DNA of 64,000 nucleotides, taken from the NCBI GenBank assembly GCA_002748265.1, contig PDRY01000024.1, forward strand, positions 1-64,000, in the 5' to 3' direction. Each line of letters starts with the position of its first letter. The stretch's first letter is position 1. Position numbers and translations under genes: made by a program. The notes beneath the pieces are model-generated. The model was not told where the DNA came from. It did no database searches and saw only the letters and a program-made list of their open reading frames with translations. This DNA comes from Rhodobacterales bacterium. GTDB taxonomy: Bacteria; Pseudomonadota; Alphaproteobacteria; Rhodobacterales; Rhodobacteraceae. Shown piece after piece: positions 42,668 to 51,738 of this stretch.

Positions 42668-44314
42668 TCAGACCCGGCGCGTCGCCAGGCAGGGCTGCCA
42701 AGGCCCAAGATGCAATTTCCCGTCCGCCGAAGGGTGCGCCCCGCCCAGCTCCTCCCCGACGATGGTCCAGCCGCCCGCTGGCAGGTCGAAGTCAGCCGGT
42801 GCGGCGCTGAGGTTGAAGATGCACAGCACCTCCTCCCCTTTGAAAGCGCGGGTGAAATGGAGCACCGTGCCGCTGGCTTCGACCTTGCTTTGCGTGCCCT
42901 TGGCGAGCGCAGGATGCGCCGTGCGGAACGCGAGAACCCGGCGGTAGTGATGCAAAAGCGCACCCGGATCGGCCTCCTGGCGGCTCACCGCCAGCGGCAG
43001 GTGCTCCCGCGCCACGGGCAGCCAGGGCCGTCCGGTGGTGAATCCGCCGTGGTCGTCCTCATCGCTCCAGACCATGGGGGTGCGGCAGCCATCGCGGCCT
43101 TTGAATTCGGGCCAGAATTCGATGCCATACGGATCCTGAAGATCCTCGAAGGCCAGCTCCGCTTCGGTCAGGCCCAGCTCCTCGCCCTGATAGAAGCACA
43201 CCGATCCGCGCAGGCAGGCGATCACGGTCACATAGGCCTTGAGCGCCCCGCGCCCCTGATCCCAGCGGGTGGCGTGGCGGATTACGTCATGGTTCGAGAA
43301 CGCCCAGCAGGCCCAGCCGTCTCCGGCGACCTCATCGAACTGGGTCATGACCTGCGCCACCGTCGGCGCGCTCAGATCATCGGCCGACAGGAAATCGAAG
43401 GCGTAGCACATCTGCACCCGCGCGCCCGAGGTGTATTCCCCGATGATCTCCAACCCGCGCTGCGCATCGCCCACCTCGCCCACGGCGGCGGCCCCGAAAG
43501 GCTCCAGCACCGCACGGAATTTCTCCAGGAACTCAAGGTTCTCCGGGCGGTTCTTGTCGTAGATGTGTTCTTGGTGGTTGTAGGGGTTCACCGACGGCGC
43601 AATGGAGCCATTGCGCTGATCCATCGGCAGCGGCGGGTTATCGCGCAGCTCCGCGTCGTGGACGTAGAAGTTGATCGTGTCGAGCCGGAACCCGTCCACC
43701 CCCCGGTTCAGCCAGAACCGCACCACGTCAAGCAGCGCGTCTTGCACCTGCGGTTCGTGGAAGTTCAGATCGGGCTGCGCGGTCAGGAAGTTGTGCAGGT
43801 AATACTGCTCCCGGCGGCTGTCCCACTGCCAGGCGGAGCCGCCAAAGATCGACAGCCAGTTGTTGGGCGGCGTGCCGTCCGGCTTGGGATCGGCCCAGAC
43901 ATACCAGTTGGCTTTCGCGTTATCGCGCGAGGCCCGGCTTTCCTTGAACCAGTCATGATCGTCCGAGGTGTGGCTGAGCACCAGATCAATCATGACCCGC
44001 AGGCCCAGCTTGTGGGCCTCGTTCACCAGCATGTCGAAATCGGCAAGGCTGCCGAACATGGGATCGACGTCGCAATAATCGCTCACGTCATAGCCGAAAT
44101 CCTTCATCGGAGACGTGAAGAACGGGCTGATCCAGATCGCATCCACGCCCAGAGAGGCAATATGCGGCAGGCGCTGCACGATCCCGGCCAGATCGCCCAC
44201 GCCGTCGCCATTGCTGTCCTGATAGGACCGCGGATAGATCTGGTAGATCACCGCGCCCCGCCACCAATCCTTGTCGATGGTCAGGGCTGTCAGGGAACCG
44301 GCAGGTTTTGTCAT
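42668..44314 (-). CDS. aglA: alpha-glucosidase (GH13)
   Basis: A 548-residue GH13 enzyme of the oligo-alpha-glucosidase group, lacking a signal peptide so cytoplasmic. WWRGAVIYQIYPRSYQDSNGDGVGDL at residue 17 onward is the conserved start; the catalytic nucleophile is in GFRLDTINF near residue 213, acid/base in AAVGEVGDAQ near residue 274, and the transition-state His-Asp in FSNHDVIRHA near residue 336. It hydrolyses imported alpha-glucosides such as sucrose, maltose or trehalose to monosaccharides. It follows aglG by 9 nt. Confidence 0.94.
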   Translation of the reverse strand: MTKPAGSLTALTIDKDWWRGAVIYQIYPRSYQDSNGDGVGDLAGIVQRLPHIASLGVDAIWISPFFTSPMKDFGYDVSDYCDVDPMFGSLADFDMLVNEAHKLGLRVMIDLVLSHTSDDHDWFKESRASRDNAKANWYVWADPKPDGTPPNNWLSIFGGSAWQWDSRREQYYLHNFLTAQPDLNFHEPQVQDALLDVVRFWLNRGVDGFRLDTINFYVHDAELRDNPPLPMDQRNGSIAPSVNPYNHQEHIYDKNRPENLEFLEKFRAVLEPFGAAAVGEVGDAQRGLEIIGEYTSGARVQMCYAFDFLSADDLSAPTVAQVMTQFDEVAGDGWACWAFSNHDVIRHATRWDQGRGALKAYVTVIACLRGSVCFYQGEELGLTEAELAFEDLQDPYGIEFWPEFKGRDGCRTPMVWSDEDDHGGFTTGRPWLPVAREHLPLAVSRQEADPGALLHHYRRVLAFRTAHPALAKGTQSKVEASGTVLHFTRAFKGEEVLCIFNLSAAPADFDLPAGGWTIVGEELGGAHPSADGKLHLGPWQPCLATRRV

Positions 44315-44323
44315 GTCTCGTCC

Positions 44324-45472
44324 TTACTTCACGGAGCCAGCCAGCAGGCCGCGCACCAGATAGCGTTGCATTGCAAAGAAGACCGCCAGCGGCACCGCGA
44401 TCGACACGAAGGCGGCGGTGGCGAGAATTTCCCAGTTGCCGCCGCGCGTGCCCAGCAGCTCGACGATCTGGTTGGTCATCACGGTGGTGTTGCCGGTGGC
44501 GTCGATCAGGAACACCTTGGCCACCAGCAGATCGTTCCACGTCCACAGGAACTGGAAGATGGCAAAGCTGGCGAGCGCCGGAAAGCTGAGCGGCAGGATA
44601 ATCTTGGTGAAGATCTGGAAATCGGTGGCGCCGTCCACTTTGGCGTTTTCGATAATGTCGCGCGGCAGCCCGACCATGTAGTTGCGCAAGAGATAGATCG
44701 CCAGCGGCAGGCCAAAGCCCGTATGCGCCAGCCACACGCCCAGATAGCCCTTCCCGATGCCAATCCCCAGGTGCAGTTTCAGCAGCGGGATCAGCGCCAG
44801 TTGCAGCGGCACGACCAGCAGCCCCACAACGATGGCAATCAGCAAGGCCCGGCCCGGAAACTGCATCCATGCGAGCGCGTAGGCCGCGAAGGCCGCCACA
44901 ACGATGGGGATGATCGTCGCCGGGATCGTCACCGTCAGCGTGTTAAAGAACGCCTTCGCCATGCTGTCATTCGATCCGTCATTGGCCAGCACGGTGCTGT
45001 AATTGTCGAGCGTGAACTCAGGCGGGGTGACGCCGGTCACGAACACCCGTTGCCCGCGCCCGGTCAGTTGTTCCTTCCCGGTCCAGCGATAGGTGCCATC
45101 GGCGTTGAGGGTGAAGGTCTCATCGCCCTTCATCTCGGCCAGATCGCCCGGCTGATAGGCATCCACGGCGCGGGACGAGGTGCCCCAGGCCTTGATCTCG
45201 GCGCCCTTGCCTTCCTCAAAGATCTGCCCTTCGACGACCCAGATATCCCCGTGCTGCACGGCAAAGTCGTCGGGATCGGCGGCGCGCAGGGTCAGGTTCT
45301 GTTCCGATGGCGCCAGCGACGCCCACCAGCCCGAACCGGAGATCTGATCCGCCGTGCGGAACGAGGACACAAACAGCCCCACGGTCGGGAACAGCCACAG
45401 CAGCACAAGCGCGAGGGTGGCGATGTGGACGGCCCAGCTCAGGCCCGATTTGGTTCCGGCGATGTTGTCCAT
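44324..45472 (-). CDS. aglG: alpha-glucoside ABC transporter permease AglG
   Basis: A 382-residue permease. The first helix (residues 12-35) is followed by a periplasmic region of about 115 residues, longer than in MalG, containing DGTYRWTGKEQLTG; five more helices follow. The EAA loop ENAKVDGATDFQIFTKIILPLS near residue 274 contacts AglK. The extended periplasmic loop is characteristic of the AglG branch. It is 11 nt from aglF. Confidence 0.93.
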   Translation of the reverse strand: MDNIAGTKSGLSWAVHIATLALVLLWLFPTVGLFVSSFRTADQISGSGWWASLAPSEQNLTLRAADPDDFAVQHGDIWVVEGQIFEEGKGAEIKAWGTSSRAVDAYQPGDLAEMKGDETFTLNADGTYRWTGKEQLTGRGQRVFVTGVTPPEFTLDNYSTVLANDGSNDSMAKAFFNTLTVTIPATIIPIVVAAFAAYALAWMQFPGRALLIAIVVGLLVVPLQLALIPLLKLHLGIGIGKGYLGVWLAHTGFGLPLAIYLLRNYMVGLPRDIIENAKVDGATDFQIFTKIILPLSFPALASFAIFQFLWTWNDLLVAKVFLIDATGNTTVMTNQIVELLGTRGGNWEILATAAFVSIAVPLAVFFAMQRYLVRGLLAGSVK

Positions 45473-45483
45473 GGCCCCCTCCC

Positions 45484-46725
45484 TCAGCGCATTTCTTTGC
45501 GTGCGTTGTAGACGTTCCAGACCAGGATCGGGCTCACCAGCACCATGATGACGATCGCCGAAGCCGACCCGATGCCCCAGTCATTCGCGCGGAACAGCTT
45601 GTCATACATGTAATTCGCCAGAACCTGCGTCTCCCATTGGCCATTGGTCATGGCAAAGACGATGTCGAACACTTTCAGCACAACCAGCGTGATTGTCGTC
45701 CAGACCACCACGATGGTGCCCATGATCTGCGGCACCTTGATCTGGAAGAAGATCTGGAACGGGTTGGCCCCATCCACGATGGCGGCTTCGACGGTTTCTT
45801 CGGGGATGCCGCGCAGCGCGGCGGACAGGATCACCATGGCAAAGCCGGTCTGTATCCAGATCAGCACCACCATCAGGAAGAAATTGTTGTAGAATGGGAT
45901 GGTCAGCCAGGTCTGCGGCTCTCCGAAGGGGAGCGATGCCAGGAACACCCCCAGCACGGCGCGCAGGGACACGAACAGCAGCCAGCCCAGCAAGAGCGTG
46001 CCCACCGCGCGCAGCAGCTTGGCCGCAATACCTTCGCCGCGCGCCGTGCCCGGCTGCACCAGCGGGCGCGCGACCAGCCACAGCACATAGGCCAGAGCTG
46101 CAGCAAACCCGAGGATCAGCAGCCCCGGTAACAGCCGCAGCAGCAGGAAGGATCCGATGCCGCCGTCAAATTGCAGCCACAGCGCATTCAGAACGCCGAT
46201 CTGGGCCTGCCCCTCCGGGCGGGTGTCGTAGATCAGCTTGAAGATGACCGACGCGCCCACGAAGGAGATCGCCATGGGCATGAAGATCAGCGATTTTGCG
46301 ATATTGCCCCAGCCGATCCGGTCGGTGAGCTGCGCGGCCAGCAGGCCGAACGCGGTCGAGGCCGCAGGCACCACGATCAGCCACAGCATATTGTTGCGCA
46401 GCGCCTCCCAGAACTTGGGCTCCTGCGCCATTTTCGTATAGTTCTCTAGCCCGACGAATTCATATCCACCCGGCACCCGGCTGAGCAGCGACAAGCGCAG
46501 CGTCTCAACCACCGGGTAAGCCAGATAAAGCCCGAGCGCGATCATCGCGGGCAGCAGGAAAAGCCAGGGCCGGATGCGATTGGCGCGGTTGATATTGCGC
46601 CCGGCATGAGCCCCGCGCGCGGGGAAGAGCACGTTGTCCAGAACCTGGTTGGACAGGTAGAAATACCCGACGCAGCCGCCAACGCCGATGATGATGGTCA
46701 ACAGACCCTGCAAGGCTGGATGCAT
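45484..46725 (-). CDS. aglF: alpha-glucoside ABC transporter permease AglF
   Basis: A 413-residue permease. ATG at 46725 (MHPALQGLLTIIIGVGG) is chosen, with GGGGAGG upstream; an in-frame ATG at 46785 lies inside the intercistronic hairpin region. Helices begin at residues 5-25 and 50-75; an additional pair of helices near residues 210-260 is inserted relative to MalF. The EAA loop VEAAIVDGANPFQIFFQIKVP is near residue 316. It is separated from aglE by 95 nt holding a strong stem-loop. Confidence 0.93.
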   Translation of the reverse strand: MHPALQGLLTIIIGVGGCVGYFYLSNQVLDNVLFPARGAHAGRNINRANRIRPWLFLLPAMIALGLYLAYPVVETLRLSLLSRVPGGYEFVGLENYTKMAQEPKFWEALRNNMLWLIVVPAASTAFGLLAAQLTDRIGWGNIAKSLIFMPMAISFVGASVIFKLIYDTRPEGQAQIGVLNALWLQFDGGIGSFLLLRLLPGLLILGFAAALAYVLWLVARPLVQPGTARGEGIAAKLLRAVGTLLLGWLLFVSLRAVLGVFLASLPFGEPQTWLTIPFYNNFFLMVVLIWIQTGFAMVILSAALRGIPEETVEAAIVDGANPFQIFFQIKVPQIMGTIVVVWTTITLVVLKVFDIVFAMTNGQWETQVLANYMYDKLFRANDWGIGSASAIVIMVLVSPILVWNVYNARKEMR

Positions 46726-46780
46726 GGCGTTTCCTCCCCTGATAGCCCCTGCAGCGTCTGCGCGCCGCGTTCGGGATCGG

Positions 46781-46804
46781 GCCACGGGCCGGGCGGCCCG
46801 TGGC
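46781..46804 (-). other. intercistronic 10-bp hairpin between aglE and aglF
   Basis: Arms GCCACGGGCC (46781-46790) and GGCCCGTGGC (46795-46804), loop GGGC, 17 nt beyond the aglE stop. No T-tract follows. Such stem-loops after binding-protein genes often stabilise the upstream message and lower expression of the permease genes. Confidence 0.8.
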
Positions 46805-46820
46805 GGTTCTTGTCCGCTGC

Positions 46821-48176
46821 TTAGTTCAGCGCGTCCCAGCTGGCCTGAACTTCGTCGGCGACGTCCTGGCCGGACTTGCCGCCCACATAGTCGACCATTC
46901 CGGTCCAGAACGTGCCCGCGCCGATTGCGGCCGGCATCAGATCGGACGCATCAAAGCGGAAGGTGGTCGCATTCAGCAGGATTTCCCCCTGCTTGCGCAG
47001 CGTGTCGGTCGCGTAGGCATCCAGGTTCACACCAGAATGGGGCGTGAGGAACCCGGTCTGCTTCATCATGACCTCATGTGCGAAGGGCGTCTTGAGGAAC
47101 TCGATAAAGGCGTGCGCCGCATCGCTTTCATTGGTGATCGCGAAGAGCGTCCCACCGCCGAGAACCGGCTTGCCCAGATCCTTTTCAGCATAGGCCGGGA
47201 AGTAGAAGAAATCCGCGTCCTCACCCACTTCGGTCCCTTCGGGGAAGAAGGCCGGGGCGAAGGAAGCCTGACGGTGCATGTAGCAGCCCGGAGGCGAGGC
47301 AAAGAGCGGCTTGGGGCTGTCGCGGAAATCGGTCGACGCGACGGTGCCCGCTCCGCCCTGCACATAGGCATCATTCTTGGCGAACCAGCCGAAATCTTCG
47401 ATCGCTTCGACGACTTTGGGATCGTTGAACTTCAGATCGTTGCTCACCCAGGCGTCGTAATCGGCGGGGGACTGGGTGCGCAGCATCATATCCTCAACCC
47501 AGTCGGTGGCGGGCCAGCCCGTCGCCGCGCCAGAGCCCAGACCGATGCACCAAGGGGTTTCCCCATCGGCCACCATCTGCTCGGTCAGAGCCTTGAGCTC
47601 TTCCATGGTCTCAGGGACTTCATAGCCGGCATCCTCGAAGTTCTCGGGCACATACCAGACCAGCGATTTCACGTTCACGTTGAAGAAATAGCCATAGACC
47701 TGATCGGCGCCGTTCGCGTCCTTGTAGGTGCCCAGATCGACCCAGGACGGACCGGCGGCGAAGTTCTCGGCGATCCACTCGCCCGTGCCCTCGGCCAGCG
47801 GGGTGAGCTGCCCGCGCTCGGCCAGCGTGGCGGCAAGGCCCGGCTGCGGGAACACGGCGAGGTTCGCGGCGGACCCAGCTTCCGCGTCGATGACGATCTG
47901 CTGCTCGAAACTGTCAGAGCCCGCATAGCTCGCCTTGGCGCCGGTGGCTTCCATGAAGTACTCGAGCAGGCCGTCAAAACGCTCCGATTCAGGCGAAAGC
48001 CAGGGGCCGGAGATGGTCAGTGTCTCGCCAGAGAGGTCATACTCCGCGGCGAAAGCATCGAGGCTATCCCAGTTCAACCCGGCTTCGCCCCGCTCAAAGG
48101 GGGCCTCTGCCGACGCAATCCCTGCGCTCAGCGCAAGTCCGGCAACCGTGGCGGTGAAAAAGAACGTCTTGGTCAT
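46821..48176 (-). CDS. aglE: alpha-glucoside-binding periplasmic protein AglE
   Basis: A 451-residue extracellular solute-binding protein, family 1. Start 48176 gives a clear signal peptide (MTKTFFFTATVAGLALSAGIASAE), and GGAGG lies 9 nt upstream. The mature protein begins with WDSLDAFAAEYDLSGETLTISGPW, which is characteristic of AglE and related oligosaccharide-binding proteins. NLAVFPQPGLAATLAERGQL and GGGTLFAITNESDAAHAFIEFLK are in the two lobes. It delivers alpha-glucosides to AglF/AglG. Confidence 0.93.
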   Translation of the reverse strand: MTKTFFFTATVAGLALSAGIASAEAPFERGEAGLNWDSLDAFAAEYDLSGETLTISGPWLSPESERFDGLLEYFMEATGAKASYAGSDSFEQQIVIDAEAGSAANLAVFPQPGLAATLAERGQLTPLAEGTGEWIAENFAAGPSWVDLGTYKDANGADQVYGYFFNVNVKSLVWYVPENFEDAGYEVPETMEELKALTEQMVADGETPWCIGLGSGAATGWPATDWVEDMMLRTQSPADYDAWVSNDLKFNDPKVVEAIEDFGWFAKNDAYVQGGAGTVASTDFRDSPKPLFASPPGCYMHRQASFAPAFFPEGTEVGEDADFFYFPAYAEKDLGKPVLGGGTLFAITNESDAAHAFIEFLKTPFAHEVMMKQTGFLTPHSGVNLDAYATDTLRKQGEILLNATTFRFDASDLMPAAIGAGTFWTGMVDYVGGKSGQDVADEVQASWDALN

Positions 48177-48267
48177 ATGGTGATCCTCCCATGCGCGAAA
48201 CCGCGCGATCTGAAGCAGCCAGGGCAGCGCCCCAAAGGTGCCATGCGCAACGTCGAAGCGCACACCG

Positions 48268-48281
48268 TCAAAGCGCTTTGA
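48268..48281. promoter_or_regulatory. AglR operator, perfect 14-bp palindrome
   Basis: TCAAAGCGCTTTGA is perfectly symmetric with the CG-centred form typical for LacI-family operators. It lies just downstream of the presumed -10 of aglE, so bound AglR would block transcription. Confidence 0.78.
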
Positions 48282-48291
48282 AAGTCCGCAA

Positions 48292-48320
48292 ACCCTGCGG
48301 CACTTCCCCCATCATGTCAA
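48292..48320 (-). promoter_or_regulatory. promoter of the aglEFGAK operon
   Basis: Minus-strand TTGACA (48320-48315), a consensus -35, is followed after 17 nt by CAGGGT (48297-48292), a weak -10. A palindrome TCATGTC-AATC-GACATGA (48312-48329) overlaps the -35 and may be another protein site. Confidence 0.5.
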
Positions 48321-48369
48321 TCGACATGACGTCGCAATCAAGGAAAACCTCAGCCGCAGCGCAGCATAA

Positions 48370-48383
48370 CCAAGGCGCTTTGA
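48370..48383. promoter_or_regulatory. second AglR operator, imperfect
   Basis: CCAAGGCGCTTTGA matches the palindrome TCAAAGCGCTTTGA at 12 of 14 positions, centre 102 bp from the first site and 60 bp before the aglR start. Two sites at this distance would allow autoregulation or looping. Confidence 0.6.
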
Positions 48384-48443
48384 CGAATGGGTAAACTCTC
48401 CCTAAAGTTGGATCCGCACCTTCATGCAGGAGCCTTGGCGCAC

Positions 48444-49484
48444 GTGAATCTCAAACAGCTTTCCGAATTGCTTGGACTGAGCCAGACGACGGTCAGCCGC
48501 GCGCTGAACGGTTACCCGGAGGTCAGCGAAACCACCCGAAAACGCGTTCAGGACGCGGCTCGCGATCATGGCTATCGCCCCAACCCCCGCGCCCGCGGGC
48601 TGGCGACGGGCAAGTCAGGCGCGATCGGGCATGTGATCACCACGACCCGCCAGAACGAAATGGTGAACCCCGTTTTCGGGGACTTTCTCGCCGGAGCCAA
48701 CATCGCCTATGGCCGTCACCACTACACGATGTCGCTTTCCATCGTCCCCGACACGCAGGAAGAGCTGACATACCGCGCATTGGCGCAGCAGGGCAGCGTT
48801 GATGGTGTCGTGGTACAAGCCCCGCTGGTGGATGATCCGCGCATCGCCATGCTGAAGGATATCGGCATGCCGTTCATTGTGCATGGGCGCAGCTCGAACG
48901 TGTCCCTGCCCTATGATTGGGTCGATGTGAACAACCGCTCCGCCTTCCACACAGCAACCCGGCACCTGCTGGAGCTGGGCCACCGGAACATCGCGCTCAT
49001 CAACGGCGACGAGCAGCTTGATTTTGCGTGGCGGCGGCGCAAAGGCTGGGAAGACGCCCTGCGCGAAGCGGGGATCAGCCCCGATCCCGACCGCGCCCGC
49101 AGCGGAGAGATGAACGAGCATAACGGCTGGCGGGACGCGGGAGAGATGCTCGACCGCCCCGCCCCGCCCACGGCCTTCGTCGTCTCTTCGCTGATCTCGG
49201 CCTTTGGCGTTCGGCGCGCTGTGCAGGAGCGCGGCTTGAGGCTGGGCGAGGACGTCTCTTTGATCACCTTCGATGACGATCTGTCCTATCTGCGCGACAG
49301 CGCCGATCCGCCGGTGTTCTCGGTGCTGCGGTCCTCCGTCAGCGAAGCGGGCGAGCTTAGCGCGGATCTGTTGATCCAGCGGATCCGCTCTCCCAAGGCG
49401 CCACCGCTGACTCGGCTTCTTGAGGCCGAGCTGATCGCAGGGCGCTCCACCGGGCCAGTGCCCGCGCATGTGGTCCGGGCTTGA
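48444..49484 (+). CDS. aglR: LacI-family regulator AglR
   Basis: A 346-residue LacI-type repressor. I place the start at GTG 48444, giving VNLKQLSELLGLSQTTVSRALNGYPEVSE, the standard beginning of the helix-turn-helix; ATG at 48387 would add 19 residues with no counterpart in LacI proteins. AGGAG lies 11 nt upstream. The hinge ARGLATGKSGAIGHV begins near residue 51, and the periplasmic-binding-fold domain follows. It is divergent from the agl operon and presumably is released by an alpha-glucoside. Confidence 0.92.
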   Translation: MNLKQLSELLGLSQTTVSRALNGYPEVSETTRKRVQDAARDHGYRPNPRARGLATGKSGAIGHVITTTRQNEMVNPVFGDFLAGANIAYGRHHYTMSLSIVPDTQEELTYRALAQQGSVDGVVVQAPLVDDPRIAMLKDIGMPFIVHGRSSNVSLPYDWVDVNNRSAFHTATRHLLELGHRNIALINGDEQLDFAWRRRKGWEDALREAGISPDPDRARSGEMNEHNGWRDAGEMLDRPAPPTAFVVSSLISAFGVRRAVQERGLRLGEDVSLITFDDDLSYLRDSADPPVFSVLRSSVSEAGELSADLLIQRIRSPKAPPLTRLLEAELIAGRSTGPVPAHVVRA

Positions 49485-49547
49485 AGCGGATGTGCAAACC
49501 GGCCTAACACCGCGCCCGATTCCCGCCGTGCGATCCAGGAGCGCCCC

Positions 49548-50534
49548 ATGACCTACCCCGCCAATCATCTGAGCCTTGTCGCCGATGTGGGGGGCACCAA
49601 CACGCGCGTGGCCCTGGCCGATGGCACGCAGGTGCTCAAGGACACGGTGCGGCGCTACGCCAATGACGACCACGACAGCCTGAGCGATGTGCTGCGCCGC
49701 TATATCGCGGAAGAAGACGAAGTGGATTGCAAGGCCGCCTGCGTGGCGATGGCCGGACCGGTGCGCGACGGCGTTGCCCATCTGACCAATCGCGGCTGGA
49801 GCATGGACAAGGAAACCCTGGCCGAGATCGCCCGCGCCGAGCGCACCGCGATCCTCAACGATCTGCAGGCCCAAGGTCACGCCCTGGGGCACCTCCCGCA
49901 GACCGGAACCGAGCTGATCCTGCCATCTGAGCACCCCGCTGGTGATCAGGCGGCCAAGCTTGTGATCGGGATCGGCACCGGCTTCAACATCGCGCCCGTC
50001 TACATGACCGAGCCCCAGCGGCTCGTGACGCCATCCGAGGCCGGGCACGCCCTGTTGCCTTTGCGCAGTGCACGCGATCTGCAATTGGCAGAGATGCTGG
50101 CGCAGGACCACGGCGTTGCTGCGGTGGAAGACGTTCTGTCCGGTCGCGGGCTTGAGGCGCTCTATCGGTTCTGCGCGCATGAGGCGGGCGCCCCGGCAAC
50201 GCGGGCCTCTCGCGACATCGTGGACGCTTTCCGGGATGACACCGATCCGCTGGCCCGGCAGGCGGCGGAGGGGTTTGCACGGTTCATGGGGCTCGTTGCT
50301 GGGAACCTTGCGCTGAACCACCTGCCCTTCGGCGGCATCTACTTCGCGGGCGGCATGGCGCGCGCCTTTGCGCCCCACCTGCACGAGTTGGGATTCGAAG
50401 CCGCGTTCCGCGACAAGGGCCGGTTCAGCGATTTCATGGGCCAGTTCGCGATCCACATGATCGCGGACGATTACGCCGCGCTCACGGGATGCGCGGCGCA
50501 TCTGGACGGTCTGGCGACCGCCCCGCGCGGCTAA
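49548..50534 (+). CDS. glk: glucokinase
   Basis: A 328-residue ATP-dependent glucokinase of the Glk (COG0837) family. The phosphate loop VADVGGTNTRVALAD is at residues 11-25, the glucose-binding LTNRGWSMD near residue 79 and AILNDLQAQGHALG near residue 99 contain the catalytic Asp, and GIGTGFNIAPV near residue 142 and TPSEAGHALLP near residue 163 follow. It phosphorylates glucose released by AglA and is 63 nt downstream of aglR, probably in one transcript. It overlaps the convergent rnd gene by 4 nt. Confidence 0.94.
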   Translation: MTYPANHLSLVADVGGTNTRVALADGTQVLKDTVRRYANDDHDSLSDVLRRYIAEEDEVDCKAACVAMAGPVRDGVAHLTNRGWSMDKETLAEIARAERTAILNDLQAQGHALGHLPQTGTELILPSEHPAGDQAAKLVIGIGTGFNIAPVYMTEPQRLVTPSEAGHALLPLRSARDLQLAEMLAQDHGVAAVEDVLSGRGLEALYRFCAHEAGAPATRASRDIVDAFRDDTDPLARQAAEGFARFMGLVAGNLALNHLPFGGIYFAGGMARAFAPHLHELGFEAAFRDKGRFSDFMGQFAIHMIADDYAALTGCAAHLDGLATAPRG

Positions 50535-51688
50535 AGCCGGACGATCTGGACCTTCTGGCCTTTGACGGCCAGCCCGACGGCCCCATCGCACAGCGCCAGA
50601 GCATCGCGCCCGAACACCTCGTCGCGCCAGCCATGGAGCGCCTTCACATCACGCTCCCCGGCGGCGATGCGATCGAGCTCGGCCGTGGTCGCGATCAGCT
50701 TTTGCGCCACCCCTTCGCCGTCCGCCTTCGCCTTGAGCAGCACGCGCAGCAGATCGGCAAGCGCCGGGTTCACCTCGAGCTTGTCCTTGGAGCGGTCCGG
50801 CCGCGGCAGTTTCTCCGCCGGGCAGTTCACCCCCGTCTTGACCGCCTCTAGGATGCCATCCGCGATCGCCCCCTTGCGCGCCTCACGTAGCAGCAGGCGC
50901 GAGCGGCCCAGATCCTCCATACTCCCCGGTTTGGTGGAGGCCAGCTCCACCAGGGCGTCGTCCTTGAACACCCGGTTGCGCGGAATGTCCCGCGCCTGCG
51001 CATGAGTTTCGCGGAACTTGGCGAGCTCGCGCACGATGGCGAGGAACCGCCCCGATTGAGTGCGGGTCTTCACCCGTTTCCAGGCATCCTCAGGATCGAC
51101 CTCGTAGGTCGCCGGATCTTTGAGCACGGCCATCTCTTCGCTCACCCAAGGGGCGCGGCCCGTCTTTTCGATCCGTTTGGACAGATCTTCGTAGATCGTG
51201 CGCAGATGGGTCACATCGCCCAGAGCATAGGACTTTTGCGCCTCCGTCAAAGGCCGCCGGGACCAGTCCGTGAACCGCGATGATTTGTCGAGCGAGGCCC
51301 CCGCAACCTTACGCACAAGCGTCTCGTAGCCAACTTGCTCGCCAAAGCCGCAGACCATAGCCGCAACCTGCGTGTCAAAGAGAGGGTCGGGAATCACGCC
51401 AGCAAGGTGTTGGAAAATCTCCAGATCCTGCCGCGCAGCGTGGAACACCTTGACCACGCTCGTATCCCGGAACAGCACATAAAGCGGCTCCAGCGACAGG
51501 CCGTTGGCCAGCGGATCCACCAGCACCGCATCCTCTTCCCCGTCGCCGGGATAGGCAATCTGCACTAGGCAGAGCTTGGCCCAATAGGTCCGCTCCCGCA
51601 GGAACTCCGTATCGACGGTGATGTAAGGCGCGCGCGCCGCGCGGGTGCAAAACTCGGACAGCCCGTCCGTGGTGGTGATCGTCTTCAT
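50531..51688 (-). CDS. rnd: ribonuclease D
   Basis: A 385-residue 3'-5' exoribonuclease for tRNA maturation. The start MKTITTTDGLSEFC at 51688 is the family start; an in-frame ATG at 51742 is less likely. DEDD catalytic residues are visible in ITVDTEFLRERTYW (residues 23-36), VFHAARQDLEIFQH (near residue 79) and SYALGDVTHLRTIY (near residue 150). An HRDC domain starts near residue 205. Confidence 0.94.
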   Translation of the reverse strand: MKTITTTDGLSEFCTRAARAPYITVDTEFLRERTYWAKLCLVQIAYPGDGEEDAVLVDPLANGLSLEPLYVLFRDTSVVKVFHAARQDLEIFQHLAGVIPDPLFDTQVAAMVCGFGEQVGYETLVRKVAGASLDKSSRFTDWSRRPLTEAQKSYALGDVTHLRTIYEDLSKRIEKTGRAPWVSEEMAVLKDPATYEVDPEDAWKRVKTRTQSGRFLAIVRELAKFRETHAQARDIPRNRVFKDDALVELASTKPGSMEDLGRSRLLLREARKGAIADGILEAVKTGVNCPAEKLPRPDRSKDKLEVNPALADLLRVLLKAKADGEGVAQKLIATTAELDRIAAGERDVKALHGWRDEVFGRDALALCDGAVGLAVKGQKVQIVRL

Positions 51689-51738
51689 ATCTGTCCCTGA
51701 AATCGCATGTCGGGCACTAGACCCGAAGCCGGGACGGA

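Noticed and set aside
42068-45511. A 1147-codon open frame on the plus strand opposite aglK, aglA and aglG
   Set aside because: It runs antisense to three clearly identified genes and has a histidine/arginine/glycine-rich composition typical of shadows from high-GC third-position bias.
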